A DNA stretch of 64,000 nt from Amorphus sp040750475. Its GTDB lineage: Bacteria > Pseudomonadota > Alphaproteobacteria > Rhizobiales > Amorphaceae. The notes beneath the pieces were generated by a model. The model did not search any database. It saw only the letters and a list, made by a program, of their open reading frames with translations, and was not told where the DNA came from. The stretch is taken from assembly GCF_040750475.1 (NCBI RefSeq), contig NZ_JABJVY010000021.1, forward strand, positions 1 to 64,000. The letters run 5' to 3'. This document shows positions 35,524 through 44,961 of the stretch, piece by piece. The translations under genes were made by a program, and so were the position numbers. Position 1 is the first letter of the stretch. The number at the start of each line of letters is the position of its first letter.

Positions 35524-37725
35524 ATGGAAGCGACCACCGAACAGGTTGCGGCAACCGCCGAGAGCGTCAGTGTCGAGGGGATGTCGGGCGAGGCTCTGCG
35601 CAGCCGTCCCGAGCGGTTTGTGAACCGAGAGCTCTCCTGGCTCCAGTTCAATGTCCGCGTGCTGGAAGAATCGGAGAACGAGAATCATCCGCTTCTGGAG
35701 CGGCTGCGCTTTCTCTCCATCTCCGCCAACAATCTCGACGAATTTTTCATGGTTCGCGTAGCCGGCCTGAAGGGCATGCAGCGCGAGCGCATCGAGACGC
35801 GCAGCGACGACGGGCTAACCCCGACGGAGCAGCTTGCCCGCATCGGCGAGGCGGTGGGCCAGCTTCAGCGGGCTCAGCAGCGCCGCTGGGCGGAAATTTC
35901 CCGCGATCTTGAGCGCAACGACATTCTCCTGCGCGACGCCGACCACCTCGGGCACGACGATCGCGAATGGCTGGAGCGCTATTTCCTCGGTCACATTTTC
36001 CCGGTGCTGACGCCGCTCGCCATAGATCCCGCGCATCCGTTCCCGTTCATTCCGAACCTGGGCTTTTCCCTGGTCTTCCATCTGGATGCGCCGGGCGGTG
36101 AGCCGATGATCGCGCTGATCCGCGTGCCGGCCCAGGTGGAGCGCTTCATCCGGCTGCCCGACGACGGCAGCGGGGCCGCCCGTTTCGTGGCGCTTGAAGA
36201 CACGATTGCGCTGTTCATTCCGCGTCTATTCCCCGCCTATGAGGTGCGCGGCAAGGGTGCCTTCCGGGTGATCCGCGATTCCGACTTGGAAATCGAGGAA
36301 GAGGCGGAGGATTTGGTCCGCACCTTCGAGACCGCGCTGAAGCGGCGCCGGCGCGGATCGGTGATCCGGCTGGAGATCGAAGCCTCCACGCCGGAACCCT
36401 TGCGTCAGTTCGTGGCTTCGGCGCTGGGCGTGGCTGGCGACGAGATGTTCCTGGTCAATGGCCGGCTGGCGCTGAAGGATCTCTCCCAGCTCGTCGGCCT
36501 GGATCGGCCGGATCTAAAGTTCAAACCTTACAGCCCGCGTTTCCCCGAGCGCATTCGCGAACACGGTGGCGACTGTTTCGCTGCGATCCGCCAGAAGGAC
36601 ATCGTGGTCCATCACCCCTACGAGTCGTTCGATGTGGTGGTGCAGTTCCTGTCCCAGGCCGCGCGCGATCCGGACGTGGTGGCGATCAAGCAGACGCTGT
36701 ATCGGACCTCCAACGACTCGCCGATCGTCAAGGCGCTGGGCGAGGCGGCGGAGGCCGGCAAGTCCGTCACTGCGCTGGTGGAGCTGAAGGCGCGCTTCGA
36801 CGAAGAGGCGAACATCCGCTGGTCGCGGGATCTGGAGCGCGCCGGCGTGCAGGTCGTGTTCGGCTTCATCGAGCTGAAGACCCACGCCAAGCTGTCGATG
36901 GTGGTGCGCCGGGAAGGCGGTCAGCTCGCCACCTACTGCCACATCGGCACCGGAAACTATCATCCGATCACCGCGAAGATTTACACCGACCTGTCCTTCT
37001 TCACCGCCGATGCGGTGATTGCCCAGGACGTGGCGCGGATCTTCAATTTCATCACCGGCTATGCTCGCCCGGCCGAACTGTCGCGCATGGCTGTCTCGCC
37101 GGTGACGCTCCGAAACCGCCTGATCGAGCACATCGAAGGCGAGATGGAGCACGCCAAGGCAGGGCGCCCGGCCCAGGTGTGGATGAAGATGAACTCGCTG
37201 GTCGATGCCAAGATCATCGATGCGCTCTATGCGGCCAGCCAGGCCGGGGTGGAAGTCGATCTGGTGGTCCGCGGCATCTGCTGCCTGCGCCCGGGCGTGC
37301 CGGGGCTATCGGACAACATCCGGGTGAAATCGATCGTCGGCCGCTTCCTGGAGCACAGCCGCATCTTCTGCTTCGGAAACGGCTTCGGGCTTCCCTCGCC
37401 GCAGGCAATCATCTATATCGGCTCGGCCGATTTGATGCCGCGCAATCTCGATCGTCGGGTCGAGGCGATGGTGCCCATCGACAATCCGACGGTACATGCC
37501 CAGATTCTCGACCAGATCATGGTCGCGAATATCACCGACAATCAGCAGAGCTGGGAATTGCTGTCGAACGGTGGACACAGGCGTATCATCCCGGCCGAGG
37601 GCGAGGATCCGTTCAACGCCCATGAATATTTCATGACGAATCCTTCGTTGTCAGGCCGTGGACAATCGCTTCAAACTGATTCCCCCCGTACGTTCGCCAC
37701 TCCCATCCAGCGCCAGCAGCACTGA
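35524..37725 (+). CDS. ppk1: Polyphosphate kinase 1
   Basis: A 733-residue enzyme that reversibly polymerises the ATP gamma-phosphate into polyphosphate. N-terminal RFVNRELSWLQFNVRVLEE; the catalytic region contains KTHAKLSMVVRREGG and the autophosphorylated His region YCHIGTGNYHPITAK; C-terminal YIGSADLMPRNLDRRVE is diagnostic. The ATG at 35524 has GAGAGGGG just upstream; the ATG at 35503 is less likely. The 3' end overlaps the possible GTG start of ppx. Confidence 0.96.
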   Translation: MEATTEQVAATAESVSVEGMSGEALRSRPERFVNRELSWLQFNVRVLEESENENHPLLERLRFLSISANNLDEFFMVRVAGLKGMQRERIETRSDDGLTPTEQLARIGEAVGQLQRAQQRRWAEISRDLERNDILLRDADHLGHDDREWLERYFLGHIFPVLTPLAIDPAHPFPFIPNLGFSLVFHLDAPGGEPMIALIRVPAQVERFIRLPDDGSGAARFVALEDTIALFIPRLFPAYEVRGKGAFRVIRDSDLEIEEEAEDLVRTFETALKRRRRGSVIRLEIEASTPEPLRQFVASALGVAGDEMFLVNGRLALKDLSQLVGLDRPDLKFKPYSPRFPERIREHGGDCFAAIRQKDIVVHHPYESFDVVVQFLSQAARDPDVVAIKQTLYRTSNDSPIVKALGEAAEAGKSVTALVELKARFDEEANIRWSRDLERAGVQVVFGFIELKTHAKLSMVVRREGGQLATYCHIGTGNYHPITAKIYTDLSFFTADAVIAQDVARIFNFITGYARPAELSRMAVSPVTLRNRLIEHIEGEMEHAKAGRPAQVWMKMNSLVDAKIIDALYAASQAGVEVDLVVRGICCLRPGVPGLSDNIRVKSIVGRFLEHSRIFCFGNGFGLPSPQAIIYIGSADLMPRNLDRRVEAMVPIDNPTVHAQILDQIMVANITDNQQSWELLSNGGHRRIIPAEGEDPFNAHEYFMTNPSLSGRGQSLQTDSPRTFATPIQRQQH

Positions 37726-39271
37726 TATGGCCGGCGCCGTCGACAGCTCGGGCTCATCGACGGCTGAGGAGCGGGCGCCTGGCCGGCTTGCCGGCTTCGG
37801 CCCCATCGGTGTCATCGACATCGGTTCCAACTCGGTGCGCCTGGTGCTCTATGAGCGCCAGTCGCGCGCGCCGACGCCGCTGTTCAACGAGAAGGTCCTT
37901 GCCGGGCTTGGCAAGGGACTTTCGGAAACCGGGCGGCTGCGGGACGATTCCGTCGATACCGCGATTGCCGCCATCCGGCGCTTTCGCCAGCTCGCCACTC
38001 AGAGCGGCGCCACAAAGCTCGATGTGCTGGCGACGGCGGCGGTGCGCGATGCCTCCAACGGAACCGCCTTTATCGAAGCGGTGACGGACATTTGCGGCGG
38101 CGACTTGTCGGTGCTGTCCGGCCGGCAGGAAGCGGAACTCGCCGCGCTCGGCGTTGCCTCCAGCTTCTACCATGCCCGCGGCGTCGTCGGCGATCTGGGC
38201 GGCGGCAGCCTGGAGCTTGTGGACATCGATCACGATCGGCTGGGCGAGGGCGAGACGTTTCCGCTCGGCGGTTTGCGGCTGTCGGAAACCGCCAAGGGGT
38301 CGGCCCGCAAGGCGGGCAAGATCGCGGCGGAGGCGCTTGCCAATGCTGCAAGTCTAAAAGCGGCCCATGGGCAAAGCTTCTACGCCGTCGGCGGCACCTG
38401 GCGGGCGCTTGCGCACCTGCACATGCACCGCACCGGCTATCCGCTGCATATCATGCATCACTACACCATTCCGGCGGATGAGGCGTTCGAATTGTGTCGC
38501 ATGGTCGTGCGCACCGAGCTGTCGGAGATTGCCGGCCTCGAAGTCGTGTCGCGGGCGCGGCGTCCGCTGTTGCCGTTCGGCGCAGCGGTGATGGAACAGG
38601 TGCTCAAGATCGGGCGCCCGAAGGACGTGGTGCTGTCGGCCCAGGGCTTGCGGGAAGGCCATCTCTACGCGGATCTTTCGCCGGAGTTGAGGGCGGAAGA
38701 TCCGCTACTTGCGGCGGCCGGGGAGCTTGCCGAGCTGCGCTCTCGCTCGCCGCGCCACTGTCATGAGCTGGGGCCTTGGACCGGCGAAGTGTTTGCCGCG
38801 CTCGGGATCGACGAGAGCGAGGAGGAGGTGCGGCTTCGGCTGGCGGCCTGCCTGCTCGCCGATATCGCCTGGCGTGCCCATCCGGACTATCGAGGCGAAC
38901 AGGCGGTGGCGATGATCGCCAACGGCGCCTTTATCGGCGTGGATCATCCTGGCCGCGGCTATCTCGCGCTGGCGATCTTCCATCGCTATGCGGGATCGGT
39001 GTCCGACAGCGAGATGCCGGCGATCCACCAGTTGATGTCGGCGCGGCTGAAATTCCGCGCGCGAATCCTCGGGGCTGCGATGCGGCTTGCCTACGGACTG
39101 TCGGCGGCGATGCCCGGCGTCATTCCGCGCACGAGCGTGGTTCGCGAAGGCGAGCGGATCGTGCTGCACATCCCGCGCGATTTCGCGGCCCTGGATGGGG
39201 AGGTGGTGCGCCGGCGCCTCGACCAGCTTGCCGATCTCGCCGACCAGGCCAGCACGGTCGTGGTGTCCTGA
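37658..39271 (+). CDS. ppx: Exopolyphosphatase (Ppx/GppA family)
   Basis: A 500-plus-residue phosphatase of the ASKHA fold. The N-terminal phosphate loop is GVIDIGSNSVRLVLYE, the second ATP/phosphate motif is GVVGDLGGGSLELVDI, and a C-terminal HD-like region follows. It degrades polyphosphate or pppGpp, opposing Ppk. The start is uncertain: GTG 37658 overlaps ppk by 68 bases, whereas ATG 37727 follows the ppk stop by one base and still leaves the first motif intact. Confidence 0.92.
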   Translation: MDNRFKLIPPVRSPLPSSASSTDMAGAVDSSGSSTAEERAPGRLAGFGPIGVIDIGSNSVRLVLYERQSRAPTPLFNEKVLAGLGKGLSETGRLRDDSVDTAIAAIRRFRQLATQSGATKLDVLATAAVRDASNGTAFIEAVTDICGGDLSVLSGRQEAELAALGVASSFYHARGVVGDLGGGSLELVDIDHDRLGEGETFPLGGLRLSETAKGSARKAGKIAAEALANAASLKAAHGQSFYAVGGTWRALAHLHMHRTGYPLHIMHHYTIPADEAFELCRMVVRTELSEIAGLEVVSRARRPLLPFGAAVMEQVLKIGRPKDVVLSAQGLREGHLYADLSPELRAEDPLLAAAGELAELRSRSPRHCHELGPWTGEVFAALGIDESEEEVRLRLAACLLADIAWRAHPDYRGEQAVAMIANGAFIGVDHPGRGYLALAIFHRYAGSVSDSEMPAIHQLMSARLKFRARILGAAMRLAYGLSAAMPGVIPRTSVVREGERIVLHIPRDFAALDGEVVRRRLDQLADLADQASTVVVS

Positions 39272-39312
39272 TGCCTGCCGGCGCGGCGCTGTGAGCGGAA
39301 AAGCAGTTTCCC

Positions 39313-40506
39313 CTACGCCTCGGAGATCTCGCGGGCCAGCCGCAGCAACACGTGATCGGAGCCGACGGCGCCAATCAGAGAAATCCCGATCGGAGCCCCG
39401 TTCGGGGCCTGGGCGAGGGGCAGCGTTACCTGCGGAAGGCCGGCGAGGCCCGCAAGGCAGGTGAGCATGATGATGCGGGTCCGGAAGTCCTGCAGGTCCT
39501 GTTCCGCCGTCGAAAGCAACGGCGCGGCAGCGGGTGCCGTGGGCAGGCAGAGGACCGAATCCGGCCCGATCTGCGCTGTCAGCACCGAGCGGATTTCCCG
39601 GCGGCGGCGGACATGGAAGTCGATTTCGTCCTCGGCGATTCCGCGGGCCCAGTCGAGTCGGGATTGGACGCCGGCGCTGAAATGCGGATGGCGCTCTTCG
39701 ATCCAGGCGGATTTCCCGGCCCAGACTTCGGCTGCCTGAGTGACGCGGAAGGTCAGGCCCCAGTCTTCTTCGCGTGGTGGGACGTCGGGAACGGAAAACA
39801 CCCGCTCGAAACCGAACGAAATCCGGCGCACGGCAGCATCGATGGCCGGTCGGCTTTGCGGTTCGACGAGATCGAACGCGGAATCCAACAATAGGCAGTG
39901 GGGCAACTTCGGAGACGGCGGCGCCTCGATCAGCACGTCTCCGATGCGCGCCAGCATCGCTGCGCTGCGCGCAAACCAGCCGACGGTGTCGTAGCTGCGG
40001 GCGAGTTCCATGCAGCCGTCCGCCGAGATGCAGCCATGGCTCGGGCGAAAGCCGTAGATGCCGCAGAAGCTGGCCGGAATCCGCACCGAACCGGCGGTGT
40101 CGGTTCCGATCGCGAAGTCCACGAGGCCGGCTGCCGTGGCGACCGCCGAGCCGCTGGAGGACCCGCCCGGCACGCGGTCGGGCGCGGCCGGGTTTACCGG
40201 TGTGCCGTAGTGCGGGTTCTGGCCATAGAGGCTGTAGGCGATCTCGTCGGTTTCGGTCTTGGCGAGGCAGTCTGCGCCTGCCTTGAGGAGCATTTCGATC
40301 GCCGGTGCGGTGTGGTCGGCCGGATGGTCGCGCCCCGGCCATTCGGGATGGCCGCATCCCGTTGGATAGCCGGCGACGTCGAACAGATCCTTCACAGCGA
40401 AGGTGAGACCGGACAGCGCCCCGCCGGCGGCATGCGGAACGTCCGCATGGGGGTAGGGACAGAAGCAATGATAGTCGATCCCGGCGGCGCTGGTCGTCGT
40501 CCTCAT
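39313..40506 (-). CDS. Amidase (amidase signature family)
   Basis: A 397-residue serine hydrolase with the Ser-cisSer-Lys triad: Lys in LTFAVKDLFDVAG (about residue 38), cis-Ser in PGGSSSGSAVATAAG (about 117) and the nucleophile Ser in GTDTAGSVRIPASFCG (about 141). It hydrolyses a carboxamide; the substrate is unknown. The C-terminus (GAPIGISLIGAVGSDHVLLRLA) matches the family. The start may be ATG 40506 or GTG 40512; both have weak ribosome sites. Confidence 0.9.
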   Translation of the reverse strand: MRTTTSAAGIDYHCFCPYPHADVPHAAGGALSGLTFAVKDLFDVAGYPTGCGHPEWPGRDHPADHTAPAIEMLLKAGADCLAKTETDEIAYSLYGQNPHYGTPVNPAAPDRVPGGSSSGSAVATAAGLVDFAIGTDTAGSVRIPASFCGIYGFRPSHGCISADGCMELARSYDTVGWFARSAAMLARIGDVLIEAPPSPKLPHCLLLDSAFDLVEPQSRPAIDAAVRRISFGFERVFSVPDVPPREEDWGLTFRVTQAAEVWAGKSAWIEERHPHFSAGVQSRLDWARGIAEDEIDFHVRRRREIRSVLTAQIGPDSVLCLPTAPAAAPLLSTAEQDLQDFRTRIIMLTCLAGLAGLPQVTLPLAQAPNGAPIGISLIGAVGSDHVLLRLAREISEA

Positions 40507-40647
40507 TCCCACTGGACTTTCTGGTCTGCCTGCTGAAGGCGGATGAAATCCGCACCGCCCGGAGCAAAGCCCGTCCAGGCCTTTATTTCAGAACCGGGCG
40601 TGTCTTACGCAGGTCGTAAACCCATTTCCGCCCAATTCCGTTCCCGA

Positions 40648-41922
40648 TCAGTCCACGGTCTCCGCGCCGGTTCCAGACTCACCCGCGGCGGCCTCGGTGT
40701 TCGAACCTTTCTTCGCGCGCCGCCGGCGCGGCCGGCGCTGCGATTTCGGCGCGAGCGCGTAAGGCTCGTCGGATTCCAGCGTCACCACCTTGCGGCCATC
40801 GAAGGTCAGGGCGAGGCGGCCTTCCTTCAGGGCTAGAGCCTGTTCGCCGAACAGCTCCCGGCGCCATCCGGAAAGCGCGGCCACCTCGTCATCGTCGCCG
40901 GCGGCAATGCGTTCCAGATCGTCCGAGGTCGCAATCACCTTCGCCGCGACCCCGTTGGCCTCGGCGACCTGCTTCAACAGCACCTTCAGCAGTTCCGAGG
41001 CCGCATTCGCGCCTTCCGGGGCCTGGCGGGCCTTCGGTGGCTCTGGCCACGTCTCCTTCGGGCTGTCGGCGGCGGTCGCGACGGTGGCCAGGATATCTCG
41101 GCCGCTTTTGGACCGCTCGAAGCCGCGCGGGATCGTCCGCAGGCGCGCAAGGGCGGCCTCGTCCTTCGGCTTTTGGGCGGCGATCTCGTAGAGCGCGTCG
41201 TCCTTCAGCACCCGGCCGCGCGGGACATCGCGGCTTTGCGCCTCGCGCTCGCGCCAAGCGGCGATGGCGCGCAGCACCGCCAGGTCGCGTGGTTGGCGCA
41301 CCCGCATCTTCAGGCGCGTCCAGGCGAGTTCCGGTTCGAGCCGATAGGTGTCGGGGGAGGTGAGGGTCGCCATCTCCTCCTGCACCCATTCGGAGCGGCC
41401 CTGCTCGGCGAGCGCGCGGTCGAGATAGGCGTAGACCTCGCGCAGATGGGTGACGTCGGCGAGCGCATAGGCGAGCTGGTGCTCGGAGAGCGGACGGCGC
41501 GCCCAGTCGGTGAAGCGGTGGGACTTGTCGATCTTGTCGCCCGTGATGCGCTGCACGAGCTGATCGTAGGAAATCGAATCGCCAAACCCGCAGACCATGG
41601 CCGCGACCTGGGTGTCGAACACTGGATGCGGCACCAGACCGCCCAGGTGAAACACGATTTCGATGTCCTGGCGGGCGGCGTGAAACACCTTGATCACATT
41701 CGCATTGCCCATCAGCGCGAAGAAGGGCGTCAAATCCAGCGCATCCCCCCCGGCCACCGGGTCCACGATCACCGCCTCGTCCGGCCCCGCCATCTGGATC
41801 AAGCAGAGTTTCGGCCAGAACGTCGTCTCCCGCATGAACTCCGTGTCGACGGTGACGTAGTCGGCGGCGGCGAGACGGTCACAGGCGGCCGCTAGATCGG
41901 CAGTGGTGGTGATCAGGTTCAT
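40648..41922 (-). CDS. rnd: Ribonuclease D
   Basis: A 424-residue 3'-5' exoribonuclease with the DEDDy site: YVTVDTEFMRETTFWP (about residue 23), FHAARQDIEIVFHLGG (about 80) and YALADVTHLREVYAYL (about 150). HRDC-like domains follow (WREREAQSRDVPRGRVL). It trims tRNA and other stable RNA 3' ends. A basic C-terminal tail of about 25 residues (PKSQRRPRRRRAKKG) may aid RNA binding. The ATG at 41922 agrees with the family start MNLITTT. Confidence 0.95.
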   Translation of the reverse strand: MNLITTTADLAAACDRLAAADYVTVDTEFMRETTFWPKLCLIQMAGPDEAVIVDPVAGGDALDLTPFFALMGNANVIKVFHAARQDIEIVFHLGGLVPHPVFDTQVAAMVCGFGDSISYDQLVQRITGDKIDKSHRFTDWARRPLSEHQLAYALADVTHLREVYAYLDRALAEQGRSEWVQEEMATLTSPDTYRLEPELAWTRLKMRVRQPRDLAVLRAIAAWREREAQSRDVPRGRVLKDDALYEIAAQKPKDEAALARLRTIPRGFERSKSGRDILATVATAADSPKETWPEPPKARQAPEGANAASELLKVLLKQVAEANGVAAKVIATSDDLERIAAGDDDEVAALSGWRRELFGEQALALKEGRLALTFDGRKVVTLESDEPYALAPKSQRRPRRRRAKKGSNTEAAAGESGTGAETVD

Positions 41923-41997
41923 GAACGGGGTGGGGCGCAAACAAGATGGATGATGGGAACCGAAGCGCACGCGCCCGGCGGACGGAAAGGCAGTGCC

Positions 41998-43152
41998 TCA
42001 GATCATCGGATCGCTCGGGTCCGAGGTGGTTGGCGCGGCATCCTCCATCGGCTGGGAGGGGAAGCCCAGGAGCGAGCCGGCCGGATTGGCGTCGCGCTGG
42101 ATCTCGACCGGGCTCGTCACATAGGCCGTGGCGAGCTCGGCGAGCGAACGCAGCGCATGCAGGTGAATCCGCTCGTAGCCGTGCGAGGCATCCACGCCGA
42201 AGGTTATCAGCGCGGTGCGCACATCGGCACCAGCTTCGAGCGCGGCGGCGCTGTCGGACCGGTAGTAGCGGAACACATCCTTCTGGTAGCGGATGTCGTG
42301 CTCCTTGCACAGCCGTACCAGCTTGTTGGTCAGATGCCAGTCGAACGGGCCGGTCTGGTCCGCCATGGAGACGGTGACGCCGAATTCGCTGGAATTCTGT
42401 CCCGGCGCGGTGGTGCCGTTGTCGATGGTGATCATCGAGGCAATGTCGTGGGTCAGGATCGACGAGCCGCCGTTGCCGACTTCTTCGGCGATGGAGAACA
42501 GGAACAGCGTGTCCACCGGCAGTTCGGGCTTTTCGCGCATCAGCGCGTCGATGGTGGCGAACAGCACCGCCACGCCGGCCTTGTCGTCCAGGTGCCGGGA
42601 CACGATGAAGCCGTTGTCGATGAACTCCGGCTGCGGATCGATCGCCACCATGTCGCCGACCGAGAAGCCCAGCCGTTCCAGGTCGCGGGCCTTGGAGACG
42701 ACCGCGTCCACGCGCAGCTCCACATAGCGCCAGCCGACGGGAAGCTCGTCGACTTCGTCGCCGAAGGTATGGCCGGAGGCTTTCAGAGGCAGGATGGTGC
42801 CGCGATAGGCGCCCTTGTCGGTGTAGATGGTGCAGCGGGCGCCTTCGGCGAATCGCGCCGACCAGTGTCCGACCGGAACGAGCTCCAGCCGCCCATTGTC
42901 CTTCAGGGCCTTCACCTGGGCGCCGAGGGTGTCGAGATGGGCGATCAGGGCGCGGGCGGGCTGGCGCTGCTTGCCGGGGATCCGCGCGCGGATCGCGCCG
43001 CGCCGCGTAATCTGCGTTTCCAGGCCGAGCCGGCGCAGCTCGGTGACCGCAGCGCGAACGATGGTGTCGGTGTAGCCGCTCGGGCTGGCGATCGACAGGA
43101 ACTCGGCGAGCGTGTCTTTCAGATACTCGGTGTCGATGGTCAGGCGGGGCAC
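41998..43152 (-). CDS. NAGGN-system M42-family peptidase
   Basis: A 384-residue co-catalytic metallopeptidase of family M42. Likely metal ligands: ALIAHLDTLGAQV (His/Asp), SRHLDDKAGVAVLF (Asp), FSIAEEVGNGGS (catalytic and metal Glu) and GVDASHGYERIH near the C-terminus. It overlaps the end of ngg by 13 bases and forms the third gene of the conserved NAGGN osmoprotectant operon. It is probably used to process or degrade the dipeptide, but the reaction is unproven. Confidence 0.9.
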   Translation of the reverse strand: MPRLTIDTEYLKDTLAEFLSIASPSGYTDTIVRAAVTELRRLGLETQITRRGAIRARIPGKQRQPARALIAHLDTLGAQVKALKDNGRLELVPVGHWSARFAEGARCTIYTDKGAYRGTILPLKASGHTFGDEVDELPVGWRYVELRVDAVVSKARDLERLGFSVGDMVAIDPQPEFIDNGFIVSRHLDDKAGVAVLFATIDALMREKPELPVDTLFLFSIAEEVGNGGSSILTHDIASMITIDNGTTAPGQNSSEFGVTVSMADQTGPFDWHLTNKLVRLCKEHDIRYQKDVFRYYRSDSAAALEAGADVRTALITFGVDASHGYERIHLHALRSLAELATAYVTSPVEIQRDANPAGSLLGFPSQPMEDAAPTTSDPSDPMI

Positions 43153-44945
43153 GGCTCCTCCGGTTCTGTTCGACTTGCCTGTCGCGCAGCATGGGGGATC
43201 GAGAGCGGAAAGAGAAGATCTATGAACCGTTCCGCTGTCGGTTGGGGTTCGTGATTGGCAAGGCCGGGACGCTCGTTCGCCTCGATGAAGACGTAGTCGG
43301 GGCCGAGATGCGATTTCACGATCAGGTCGATCCCGACCACAGGAATCTCGATGGCGCGGGCGGCCTTGATGGCTGCGTCGACCAGGGTTGGATGTACGTG
43401 GTCTGTGACGTCGTGGATGGTGCCGCCGGTGTGGAGATTGGCGGTTCGGCGGACCGGAATTTCGTGACCTTCCTCGACGACGTCGTCCAAGCCGTAGCCG
43501 GCTTCCTTGAGTGCGCGGTTGGTCTCTTCGTCGAACGGAATCTTCGATTCGCCTCCGGTGGCCGCCGCACGCCGCCGGCTCAGGCGCTCGATAAGCTGAC
43601 GCACCGTCGACCGGCCGTCGCCGGAGATGCGCGCGGCCCGGCGGACGGCGGCTGCAACCAGGCGATAATCGATCACGATCAAGCGTAGATCGTCGCCCTC
43701 GACGAATTCCTCCACCAGCACGCGGTCGGAAATCTGCTTGGCGCGCTCGATGGCGCCGTCGACATCGTCGTCCGCCGACAGCCCGACGGCGACGCCGCGC
43801 CCCTGTTCGCCGCGCGCGGGCTTGATCACGATCCGCTCGTGCTCTTTCAGAAAATCGGTGACGTCCTTGGGGTCGTCGGTCTCCAGTTCCGCCGGAACCC
43901 GTATCCCCGCGCGTTCCACCATGCGTCGGGTGACGGCCTTGTCGTCACAGATCGACATGGCGACGGCGGAGGTCATCTCGCTCAGGGATTCCCGGCAGAG
44001 CATGGAGCGGCCGCCATAGGTGAGGCGGAAGAACCCGCCTTCGGCGTCCACCACCTCCACATCGATGCCGCGCCGGCGCGCTTCGTCGACGATCAGCCGG
44101 GCGTACGGGTTGAGGCCGCTTTCCGGGCCCGGACCCGCAAACAGGCGTTCGTTGATCGGGTTCTTGCGCTTCAGCGCATAGACCGGGATCTGGTAGAAAC
44201 CGAGCTTCTCGTAGAGCGCGATCGCCTGGTCGTTGTCGTGCAGCACCGACAGATCGAGATAGGCGTTGCCGCGGGCCTGGAAGACTTCCGCTAGACGGCG
44301 CACCAGCGCCTCGCCAATGCCGGGATGGCGCGCCTGCGGGTCGACCGCAAGACACCAGAGCGAGGCGCCGCGTTCGGGGTCGTCGAAGGCGCGCATATGG
44401 TCGACGCCGGTGACGGTGCCCACCACCGCGCCGGTCGCGTTGTCCTCGGCGATCAGGTAGATCAGCGCACGGTCCTTGCGGTGCCAGAAAAAGTCCGGCC
44501 GCACCGTGACCATGTGGCGGGCCGCATAGATGCGGTTCACCGCTTCGGCGTCTTCCTCGTTCGTCATGCGGCGAACGGTGAAACCCTGCAGCTTGCGCCG
44601 CGAGGCGCGGTAGGTCGACAGATCGAGCCGGTAGGTATGGGACGGGTCGAGAAATAACTCCTGGGGCGCGGCGGCGAGCGCCACGTGCGGCTCTCTGACA
44701 TAAAAGCCGATGTCGCGCCGGCCGGGCCCTTCTTTCCGCATGCGCTCGGCGAGCGCCTTCGGGTTCTCGAAGGTTTGCGCAAAGTGCAGGTTGCCCCAGC
44801 CGCAATCCACCGACACACCGGAGCCGTCATTTTGATAAGGGGAGGCACGCTCGTTGCCGCGGAGCGGTTTGACCCCTTGCTCGCGCATGCGGCGAAGCCG
44901 GTGGGAGTAGCCGCGGTCGCGGCGATGGCCCGGCGAAGTGGTCAT
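43140..44945 (-). CDS. ngg: N-acetylglutaminylglutamine synthetase
   Basis: A 601-residue fusion enzyme. An N-terminal GNAT acetyltransferase domain (about 100-280; SLWCLAVDPQARHPGIGEALVRRLAE as the acetyl-CoA loop) is followed by an ATP-grasp ligase (about 330-590; RIVIKPARGEQGRGVAVG, YVFIEANERPGLANHEPQPTAERFIDLLFP). Together they make N-acetylglutaminylglutamine, the precursor of the osmoprotectant amide. The start at 44945 has AAGGACGGGG upstream; an in-frame ATG at 44972 would overlap asnO. Confidence 0.93.
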   Translation of the reverse strand: MTTSPGHRRDRGYSHRLRRMREQGVKPLRGNERASPYQNDGSGVSVDCGWGNLHFAQTFENPKALAERMRKEGPGRRDIGFYVREPHVALAAAPQELFLDPSHTYRLDLSTYRASRRKLQGFTVRRMTNEEDAEAVNRIYAARHMVTVRPDFFWHRKDRALIYLIAEDNATGAVVGTVTGVDHMRAFDDPERGASLWCLAVDPQARHPGIGEALVRRLAEVFQARGNAYLDLSVLHDNDQAIALYEKLGFYQIPVYALKRKNPINERLFAGPGPESGLNPYARLIVDEARRRGIDVEVVDAEGGFFRLTYGGRSMLCRESLSEMTSAVAMSICDDKAVTRRMVERAGIRVPAELETDDPKDVTDFLKEHERIVIKPARGEQGRGVAVGLSADDDVDGAIERAKQISDRVLVEEFVEGDDLRLIVIDYRLVAAAVRRAARISGDGRSTVRQLIERLSRRRAAATGGESKIPFDEETNRALKEAGYGLDDVVEEGHEIPVRRTANLHTGGTIHDVTDHVHPTLVDAAIKAARAIEIPVVGIDLIVKSHLGPDYVFIEANERPGLANHEPQPTAERFIDLLFPLSIPHAARQASRTEPEEPCPA

Positions 44946-44961
44946 GTCCCCGTCCTTTTTC

